A stretch of 64,000 nucleotides of DNA, taken from positions 93,693 to 157,692 of the forward strand of contig JAVJON010000002.1 of NCBI GenBank assembly GCA_040216765.1, given 5' to 3'. The position numbers and the translations under genes were made by a program. The notes beneath the pieces were generated by a model, which saw only the letters and a list, made by a program, of their open reading frames with translations, had not been told where the DNA came from and did not search any database. Source of the DNA: Marinibaculum sp040216765. GTDB lineage: Bacteria; Pseudomonadota; Alphaproteobacteria; Ferrovibrionales; Ferrovibrionaceae. Below, in pieces: positions 1 through 6,626 of this stretch (position 1 is its first letter; each line of letters starts with the position of its first letter).

Positions 1-885
1 CTGGCGGACGGCGAGGCCGATGCCTGGGCGACCCTGGCGGCCCGGTCGCCTGCCGAAGACAGGTCCGGCGGGCTTGCGACCTGGGACGGGGCGCCGACCG
101 GCGCCGACCTTCTGATCGACGGCCGCGGCGTGGACCCGGAGGATATCATCCTGTTCGCACGCCTCCTGCCCGAGGCCGCCGCCCGCGCCGGACGGGTCGT
201 GCTGTGCCATGACCGGATCCTGGGGCCGCTGCTGGAAGGCGTGCCGGGATTGGCATCGGTCCTGCCGGCGGACGAACCCCTGCCGCCGGGCCTGTCGCTG
301 CGGCTGCCCTATGCCGCATTGCCTGCGGCGCTGGGCCATCGCGGCCGCTCGCTGCCCGCGAACGTGCCCTACCTGCACCCGCAGGCGGGCCGGGCGCGCG
401 AATGGGATCCGGCGATGTTCGTCGCGAACGAGCCTGTGGTCGGCATCTGCTGGCAGGATCGCGGGCGTGCCGTCGGGCCGGACCAGGACCTGACGTTTCG
501 CGAACTCGAGCCCCTGTTCGAGGAGATCCCGGCACGGTTCCTGTCGCTGACCTACCGGAACGGCCGCAACGATGCCGGCCTGATGGAGGATTTCGGGGTG
601 ATCGAGGCCGCCGCCCAGTGCCGCGACCTGGAGGATGTGCTGGCGGCGATCGAACGGATGGACCTGGTGATCACCACCGACGGCCTGATCCCGCACCTGG
701 CCGGGGCGATGGGCAAGGAATGCTGGCTGCTGCTGCCGGTCTTCCCGGACTGGCGCTGGGGGCGCCGGGGATTGTCATGCCCGTTCTACCCGTCGCTGCG
801 GGTGTTCCGGGCGGAGCGGACGGGCGACTGGGCATCCCTGATCGCCGACGTGCAGGCGGAACTGGCCGGGCGCACCGCCGCCTGA
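1..885 (+). CDS. Glycosyltransferase-like protein, C-terminal part (5' end outside window)
   Basis: The reading frame is open from the first base, so only the C-terminal 294 residues are present. A GTG at 130 exists but nothing marks it as the start. The visible part resembles the C-terminal domain of TPR-containing or family 9-like glycosyltransferases: a VGICWQ strand, then a segment ending in LDLVITTDGLIPHLAGAMGK and a WLLLPVFPDWRWG stretch. In that family this segment forms the nucleotide-sugar pocket. Any TPR repeats would lie upstream. It converges on the minus-strand T6SS-like module with about 20 bp between stop codons, so it is not in that operon. The family is probable; the substrate is unknown. 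Confidence 0.6.
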   Translation: MADGEADAWATLAARSPAEDRSGGLATWDGAPTGADLLIDGRGVDPEDIILFARLLPEAAARAGRVVLCHDRILGPLLEGVPGLASVLPADEPLPPGLSLRLPYAALPAALGHRGRSLPANVPYLHPQAGRAREWDPAMFVANEPVVGICWQDRGRAVGPDQDLTFRELEPLFEEIPARFLSLTYRNGRNDAGLMEDFGVIEAAAQCRDLEDVLAAIERMDLVITTDGLIPHLAGAMGKECWLLLPVFPDWRWGRRGLSCPFYPSLRVFRAERTGDWASLIADVQAELAGRTAA

Positions 886-905
886 CCCTTGGGTTCGCCT
901 GCCCC

Positions 906-1295
906 TCAGGTCAATGTCATGGAGACGACCTGGCTCGGCACCAGCTTGGCGCCGACCGCGTTGGTGCCGTTGTGCATGGTCATCGAGGTCATCTTGTCGA
1001 TCGGCTGGCAGTTCGCGAATACCGTGAAGGACGGGATCAATGTCGTCTCCGGTCCCGATTCCAGCCCGGAGGCAACGCCCAGATTGACCCCGGCCTCGTC
1101 GCCGATGGTCACGTCGGTGATGCCGGTGACGGTATGGGCCGGGCCGCAGCCATAGAACACCGTGGGCTCGAACGGCGTGTTCAGCGGCTCCATGCCGAAA
1201 TTCGGATAGGGGATCGGAACCGGCACGACGATCGGCGTCAGGCAGACGTCGGGGAAGCCGAAGCTCATGCCCATCATCGAGGTGTTGTTGAACAT
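906..1295 (-). CDS. DUF4150 PAAR-like protein, putative T6SS spike-tip or cargo adaptor
   Basis: A 129-residue protein with the DUF4150 signature: a FPDVCLTPI segment, a Pro-rich IPYPNFG segment, and a later glycine/threonine-rich region (TVTGITDVTIGDEAGVNLG). DUF4150 proteins are PAAR-like tips that sharpen the VgrG spike of type VI secretion systems, often carrying or recruiting effectors. The start has a strong ribosome binding site (GAGGAGG) that overlaps the stop codon of the DUF3540 gene, indicating translational coupling. It is the last gene of the minus-strand module. There is no C-terminal toxin domain, so it probably acts as a bare tip. Family assignment is by pattern; function is inferred from known neighbours of this family. 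Confidence 0.75.
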   Translation of the reverse strand: MFNNTSMMGMSFGFPDVCLTPIVVPVPIPYPNFGMEPLNTPFEPTVFYGCGPAHTVTGITDVTIGDEAGVNLGVASGLESGPETTLIPSFTVFANCQPIDKMTSMTMHNGTNAVGAKLVPSQVVSMTLT

Positions 1296-1307
1296 TGTCC
1301 TGCCTCC

Positions 1308-2066
1308 TCAACCCATGTGGATGCGGGCACCGTCGAACCGCATGTCCTCTGTCGAGACATGAACGATCTGGTGCGCCTGGTGGCTGATCTGGTTCTCGGC
1401 GCTGACCAGGACCTCGCCCGCCTGCACCTGGTCGACTTCCGCCACCTTCCGGCTCGCCCTCTGGTGATGCCCGGAGATCACCTTGACCAGGGAGAGCAGC
1501 TTGTCGCCCAGCAGCCGCAGGGTGCCGATGGACGCGACGGCATTCGCGCTTTCCAGGACGGCGCTGTCCAGGTTCAGGACGGCAGCGCCCGCCCGGACGC
1601 TCAGATTCTCCGTCGTCAGGTTCAGGCCGGCATTGCCCAGGATGTTCACCGACTGCCCGGCATGGATGGTGACCGCGCCATCGGGTGCCGAAAGGGTCAG
1701 GCCGCCCGCCGCGTTGAGCAGTGCGGCGCGGGAAATGTCGGCCCGCACCAGGACGGACAGGATGTAGAGGGCCGTGCCGTCGCCGCTGGGATAGCCGGCG
1801 CAGAGCACCAGGTCGTTCAGGTCCGGCGCAATCAGGCAGGAATCAGCGGTCCGCGCGCGCTGCTCCGCCATGCCGGGCGCAGCCTGCACGTTGAAGCTCT
1901 GGGCATCCGGCCCCGCCGATACGATGCGTGCCGGGAAGATCTGCGCCGCGATGGGGACGTCCTGCCCTTTCGGGGCCGGCGATGCGCCGGCCGCAGCCGC
2001 CCTGCGCCGCGTGCGGGCGATCGCGCTTTCGGCCGCGGGCCGGTTCCTGGTCTGTAAGTCGGTCAT
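1308..2066 (-). CDS. DUF3540 domain protein (T6SS accessory)
   Basis: A 252-residue protein. The N-terminal 45 residues are basic and Ala-rich. The middle (about 60-150) has short beta-rich stretches such as LCAGYPSGDG followed by ALYILSVLVR. The C-terminal half contains repetitive strands (LTLSAPDGAVTIHAG, NLTTENLSVRAG) that look like a beta-helix or needle, and ends in RFDGARIHMG. This matches DUF3540, which commonly sits with DUF2169, pentapeptide and DUF4150 genes in T6SS islands and may extend the spike. The ATG at 2066 was chosen because upstream codons in the same frame lie inside the pentapeptide gene in another frame. It is 32 bp downstream of that gene. Confidence 0.7.
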   Translation of the reverse strand: MTDLQTRNRPAAESAIARTRRRAAAAGASPAPKGQDVPIAAQIFPARIVSAGPDAQSFNVQAAPGMAEQRARTADSCLIAPDLNDLVLCAGYPSGDGTALYILSVLVRADISRAALLNAAGGLTLSAPDGAVTIHAGQSVNILGNAGLNLTTENLSVRAGAAVLNLDSAVLESANAVASIGTLRLLGDKLLSLVKVISGHHQRASRKVAEVDQVQAGEVLVSAENQISHQAHQIVHVSTEDMRFDGARIHMG

Positions 2067-2098
2067 CGTCTCGCTCTCCTTCCCATCGCCGCCCTGAG

Positions 2099-3280
2099 TC
2101 AGGACGGCGCGCCGGCCTTGCGGGCCGTGGGCCAGTCCTCGGCGCGCTTCAACTCGGCATCGTCTTCCAGGGCCGCCTTCCGGTTGGCATTGCGCCAGTT
2201 CGTGCCGCTCTCGATCGCGCGGTGCAGCCGCGCCCGGTTCACATCCGCACCGCCGAAATCCGTTCCGGTCAGGTCCGCATGGTTGAACAGCGCATTCGCC
2301 AGTTTCGTCTCGCGCAGGGAAGCACCGGTCAGGCGTGCCTTCGTGAAGTTCGCGTGGGTCAGCACTGCGCTGTGCAGGTCGGCCTTGTCCAGGTTGGCCC
2401 CGGCAAAGCTGCCATTGGGAATCCGGGCGCCGGCCAGCCGGGCGCTGGTCAGGATGGCGCCTGCGAACAACCCGTTCTCGATCTGCGCGCCGCTGAAATC
2501 GGCGTGGTCCAGGTTCGACTGCTGGAAGTTGCAGTTCTTCAGCATGGCATTGCAGAAGCTGGTGCGCGGCATCTCCGCCTTGATGAACTGCGTCATGCTG
2601 AAATCGACATCGTCGAAATGCCGGCCGGGCAGCTTCGCCTCGACGATGTTGCAGCGGTTCATCCGGATACCCTCCATCCGGGCGGTCGTCAGGTCGGGCT
2701 TCACCAGCAGGCACTGCAGCAGCACGGCGCGGGTCAGGTCGATGCCGCCGGTCTTGCATTTGAGGAACGCACAGCGTTCCAGGTTGGCGCCGGCCAGATT
2801 GGCATTGGCCAGGATGCTGCTGGCGAAGACGCTGCGCTTCAGGCTGCGCGGAAACGTCGTGCCGGTCAGGTCCAGCTTGTTGAACATCGCCCCGTCCAGG
2901 AAGGCGTCGGCCAGGGAATTGCCGACGATGCGCGTGTTCTGGAACACCGCGCTGGGCAGCCTGACAGTGCCGAACTGCACCCCGGTCAGGTCGGGTTTCG
3001 AAAAGATCGCGCTTGTCGCATCGGCGCCGTCCAGGCGGGCGCCCGCGAAGGAACAGGCATTGAAGGCGCTTGACGCGATCGTGGCACCGCGCAGGTCCGC
3101 GCCGTCGAGGATGCATTCCTCCCAGACCGCGTGGCTGAGGTCGAGCCCCTGCAGATCGACGCCGCTGACGTCGATGCGGTACATGATCTGCGTGCCCTTG
3201 TACTCGTTCAGCAGTTCGTCCCGGGTCATCTTCGCGGGTTTCGAAACGGCGTCGGCGATCTCCCTGCGCAGGCTGGTCAT
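2099..3280 (-). CDS. Pentapeptide-repeat protein, 393 residues
   Basis: After about 40 residues (MTRDELLNEYKG...) the protein is almost entirely A(D/N)LXX-type pentapeptide repeats up to about residue 365, for example DLRGATIASS, NLAGANLERC and DLTGTDFGGA. Such repeats fold into a right-handed quadrilateral beta-helix. The start codon overlaps the stop of the DUF2169 gene as ATGA, so the two are translationally coupled. In related islands one or two pentapeptide proteins accompany DUF2169, DUF3540 and PAAR-like genes; their role is not firmly known, with adaptor, chaperone or immunity all proposed. It may be a duplicate of the repeat half of its upstream neighbour. Confidence 0.85.
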   Translation of the reverse strand: MTSLRREIADAVSKPAKMTRDELLNEYKGTQIMYRIDVSGVDLQGLDLSHAVWEECILDGADLRGATIASSAFNACSFAGARLDGADATSAIFSKPDLTGVQFGTVRLPSAVFQNTRIVGNSLADAFLDGAMFNKLDLTGTTFPRSLKRSVFASSILANANLAGANLERCAFLKCKTGGIDLTRAVLLQCLLVKPDLTTARMEGIRMNRCNIVEAKLPGRHFDDVDFSMTQFIKAEMPRTSFCNAMLKNCNFQQSNLDHADFSGAQIENGLFAGAILTSARLAGARIPNGSFAGANLDKADLHSAVLTHANFTKARLTGASLRETKLANALFNHADLTGTDFGGADVNRARLHRAIESGTNWRNANRKAALEDDAELKRAEDWPTARKAGAPS

Positions 3281-5997
3281 GGCATGTTGGGCCCTTCCAG
3301 CCGGGTCTTGGTCGTGTTCGTGCCATCGAGGGCGGGCTTGTCGAAGCCTGCCTTCAGAAGGTTTGCGCCGTACAGGTTGGCGCCGCGCAGGTTCGTCCGC
3401 ACGAACCGCGCCTTCATGAAGTTCGCCTGCATCGCATCGCTGCCCTCGAGCACGGCGTCGGTCAGGTTGGCGCGCATCATGATCGCGCCCCGCATGAAGC
3501 TGCCGGACAGGTCGGCGCCGGTCAGGTCCGTCATCCAGAAGTTCGCCTTCGGGATCTGCGAATCCCGGATCTTCGCGCCGATCATCGAGGCGAAGCTGAA
3601 ATTGCTGGTCGGCATGGTGCAGCCGGAGAAGTCCGCCCGGTCCAGCAGGCTGGTGCCGCCCAGGGTGAACTTCGGCAGGGTGCTGCCGCAGAACCGGGCG
3701 CCGGGCGCCTCGCAGTTCAGAAGCTTCAGGCCGCTGCCGGCAAGCTCGGTGAAGTCGGCCTCGGTCAGGCGGCAGAACAGGAAGCTGGTATTCCCCATCT
3801 TCGCGCCCTTCAGGACGCAGGCCTCGAGGATGCAGCGGTTGAACGTGGCCTTGGCCAGGTCGGCGCCCGCGAAGCTGCATCCCCTGAGGGTCACCGACAG
3901 GAAGGTCGTGCCCGCCAGGGTCGCGCCCGCGAAGGACAGGCCCTGGCCCTCGGTCTCGGTGAACGACAGGCCGCTGAGATCGGCTCCCGCGAAGTTCGTC
4001 CGCCGCAGCCTGCTCTTGTTCAGGTTGGCGCCCTTCAGTTTCGCTCCGCTGAAGTTCGCGCGGCTCAGATCGGCATGGGCGAGCCCGGCATTCTCGAAAT
4101 TGGCGCCGATCAGGGAGGCGCCGACGAAGCGCGCGCCGGTCAGGTTGGCACCGGAGAAATCCGTCCCGTCCAGCTTGCGCCCGCTGAAATCCATCCCCGC
4201 CAGGGCGGAGTCGGGCGGCTTGCCGCCGACGGCGAGAGCCGCTGCCAGGGCCTTTGCCTTGCCCACCTGCTTGCTGGCCGCGACCATCTCCGGGGGCGGG
4301 AACAGATGGCCCGCTGCCTTGTCCAGTTCGGCCTGCTGCGTCTTGGCGTCCTTGAACAGGGCCGCGAACTGGCCGTCCAGGTTCTTCGGCATGCCGGCCT
4401 CGAACTGTGCCCGCGATTTCGGGTCGAGGCCTTCCTTCGCGCGCTCGGCGAGGGTGCGGATCTTCGCCGCAAGGACATCCGGTTCCGCGCCGGCTTCGGC
4501 GCGGCCCTGGGCGATGATCGTGTCGTAGTCGTAGCCGAACTCGCTCGCCAGGGCCCGCGCCTTGGTCTCGGCTTCGGCGGTCTGGCCGCGGGCGAGATTC
4601 TCCATCTTGTCGGAGATCAGCTGCATCTGGGCGCGGAATTCCTCGGCCTCGGCCTGGTTCTTCGGCTGCATGTTCTTGACCTTGTCGACCTCGGCCAGGA
4701 TCTCCTTGACCTCGGGCGGGTCGCTCTTGTCGGCACGGGCGGCCAGGGACTCCCCCTGCTTCAGTCCCGCGGCGGCCTGGGCCGCGGCGGCGCTGGCGCT
4801 GACCTTGGCGATGAGGCGTGTCAGACGCGGTGGCAGGGCGCCCTTCTCGCGCGGAACCAGGGGCTTGATCGTCCTCGCCGCCTCCAGGGTCGGCTCGTCC
4901 CAGCCGAGCGGGCAGAGGTCGGCGGTTTCCAGCAGGGCCTGCGCGGCTGTCGCCTTGTCGAGGCGCCGCTGCAGGGCCGTCTGCCAGTGCTGCAGGGGGC
5001 GGGGGGCATCTTCCTGCCACTCGAAGCCGGCGATCAGGTAGTTCAGGTCCAGCCCGTCGATTTCGCGCAGGGCGATCAGGCCGTGATGGATCAGGATGGC
5101 CCGCTCCAGATCCGGGAACAGCACCAGGGTGTCGGCCTTGACCGGCACCTCGTGGAAGGTCGGCGGGGCATCGTCCTCGGCGCCGCCCATCTTCTGCTCG
5201 ACGAAGCATCTGGCGCGCAGGCCCGGAAGACGGCCCGGCTGGCTTTGCCGGTCCGGGTTCATGCCGTCCGTCTGGAAGGCTTCGCGGCCTTCGAAATAGC
5301 CGGGCAGGACCTGGTCGCCGGCGACCGTCAGGAAGAATTCCGGTTTGATATCCCTGGGATAGCCCGGTTCGTGATGCTTCGCCCAATAGGCGTCGTAGGT
5401 GCCGGCAAGCTTCTGGCGTGCGGGCAGGGTGAGCGGCCGCGGTGCCATCGCGGCAGGCCGGACCGTGGCATCCGGCAGGCTCAGGACATCGCCGGGATAT
5501 TCCAGGTTGGGCAGCGGAAAGCGCTCCTGCTGCGCCTTCTTCGGCCAGCAGCCGATGCCGTCGGGATTGTCCTCGCATTCCGCGCCGCCGAACGCATGCT
5601 GCCAGTCCAGCGGCATCCGCGAGAAGGGCAGGGCCTCGGAGGCATGCAGGCGGCCGATCTTGCTGCGAAGCCATTCGCGATTGCCGGTCACGCGGATCTG
5701 CTTGTCGATCGCCGTGCCAACGCGCAGGCGTGCGGTCCCTTGCTGAACCATGCGGCCGGCAGGCGCGTGGAATGCGCCGTGAACCACGACCTCCGCCCTG
5801 GGCCTGGGGTCGCAGGGGTCGAGAATCTGGTCGCCCAGGACGGGCATGATCTCCGCCCACATGTCCTGCTCCAGCCCGATCCGCCTTGGCTCGCCATAGG
5901 GAAAATAGGTCAGCAGCGCGACCGCAAGGTGGGGCCGTCCGGCATGGATCACGACCCTGCCGAGATAGCCCATCCGGATCGGCTTGTAGAGCTTCAT
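3277..5997 (-). CDS. DUF2169 plus pentapeptide-repeat protein, 906 residues
   Basis: Residues 1 to about 290 resemble DUF2169: a GRPHLAVALLTYFPYG strand, a conserved W..AFGG segment (LDWQHAFGGAECEDNPDGIG) and an FPDLERAILIHHGL strand. Residues about 330-560 are helical and charged (EVDKVKNMQPKNQAEAEEF), possibly a coiled coil. Residues about 575-895 are A(D/N)LXX pentapeptide repeats ending PNMP. DUF2169 proteins are T6SS adaptors or chaperones that help load effectors onto VgrG or PAAR tips. The start MKLYKP at 5997 was preferred to an upstream in-frame ATG at 6060, which lies inside the preceding gene. The stop overlaps the next start (ATGA). Confidence 0.8.
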   Translation of the reverse strand: MKLYKPIRMGYLGRVVIHAGRPHLAVALLTYFPYGEPRRIGLEQDMWAEIMPVLGDQILDPCDPRPRAEVVVHGAFHAPAGRMVQQGTARLRVGTAIDKQIRVTGNREWLRSKIGRLHASEALPFSRMPLDWQHAFGGAECEDNPDGIGCWPKKAQQERFPLPNLEYPGDVLSLPDATVRPAAMAPRPLTLPARQKLAGTYDAYWAKHHEPGYPRDIKPEFFLTVAGDQVLPGYFEGREAFQTDGMNPDRQSQPGRLPGLRARCFVEQKMGGAEDDAPPTFHEVPVKADTLVLFPDLERAILIHHGLIALREIDGLDLNYLIAGFEWQEDAPRPLQHWQTALQRRLDKATAAQALLETADLCPLGWDEPTLEAARTIKPLVPREKGALPPRLTRLIAKVSASAAAAQAAAGLKQGESLAARADKSDPPEVKEILAEVDKVKNMQPKNQAEAEEFRAQMQLISDKMENLARGQTAEAETKARALASEFGYDYDTIIAQGRAEAGAEPDVLAAKIRTLAERAKEGLDPKSRAQFEAGMPKNLDGQFAALFKDAKTQQAELDKAAGHLFPPPEMVAASKQVGKAKALAAALAVGGKPPDSALAGMDFSGRKLDGTDFSGANLTGARFVGASLIGANFENAGLAHADLSRANFSGAKLKGANLNKSRLRRTNFAGADLSGLSFTETEGQGLSFAGATLAGTTFLSVTLRGCSFAGADLAKATFNRCILEACVLKGAKMGNTSFLFCRLTEADFTELAGSGLKLLNCEAPGARFCGSTLPKFTLGGTSLLDRADFSGCTMPTSNFSFASMIGAKIRDSQIPKANFWMTDLTGADLSGSFMRGAIMMRANLTDAVLEGSDAMQANFMKARFVRTNLRGANLYGANLLKAGFDKPALDGTNTTKTRLEGPNMP

Positions 5998-6010
5998 GTC
6001 CGGGGACCCG

Positions 6011-6427
6011 TCACACCGTCGCCTGAAGCGCGGACGAGTTGATGCGGGCCACGCCCACATTGGCGCGCGCGACCTCCGTCAACAGGTGGGCAACCGCCGA
6101 TTTCTTTGCGTTGATGTAGATCGGCGCACTGACGCCCAGGAAACTGCTGCCCGCTGTCACATTCTCCTTCACATAGGTGGAGATTGCGGCATTGACGCCC
6201 GTCAGCTCAGTGGAGGCGGCAAGCTTTCCCCAGTAATGCGCGGAAAGATTGAGCGATTCTATATTCAGAAGAATGCCTTTCTCCTGGGTTATGGATCGCA
6301 ACGCCATATAGACGTTGATGATACCAGAAACGGACAGCATGAACTGGTGCTTGTAGTTTTTCGTCGTGCCAGGCTGCACGGTGATGAAGTGATAGTCCTT
6401 GTTGTACTCTTTTTTCCAGCTGCCCAT
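6011..6427 (-). CDS. Unrecognised 138-residue protein of the T6SS-like module
   Basis: No family was recognised. The protein begins MGSWKKEYNKDYHFITVQPG and has no signal peptide or long membrane helix. It looks like an alternating beta-strand domain (MLSVSGIINVYMAL, LLNIESLNLSAHYWG) followed by a helix (KKSAVAHLLTEVARA). Base composition is clearly less GC-rich than neighbouring genes. It sits 13 bp upstream of the DUF2169 gene, consistent with one operon. Its size and predicted beta-rich character are like the 155-residue protein and the N-terminal domain of the 794-residue protein, so a shared fold is possible but not shown. Candidate roles are a secreted cargo protein or a spike component. 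Confidence 0.6.
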   Translation of the reverse strand: MGSWKKEYNKDYHFITVQPGTTKNYKHQFMLSVSGIINVYMALRSITQEKGILLNIESLNLSAHYWGKLAASTELTGVNAAISTYVKENVTAGSSFLGVSAPIYINAKKSAVAHLLTEVARANVGVARINSSALQATV

Positions 6428-6626
6428 TTTCCTGCCTCATTTTCTCTCTGGGCCGAAGACATGGCCGTCGGCTATCTGAGGCGGATGATGACGGCACCGT
6501 TGGCGCTGCACCGCAACCGCGACAGCCGAGACGCCGGCGCGGTGCTCCGCACCTGACATCAGATCCGTTCGAGCCCATGCCGGCATCGCGGGATCCTCGC
6601 CTTCCACAGCCTGCCGCATCGGTCCG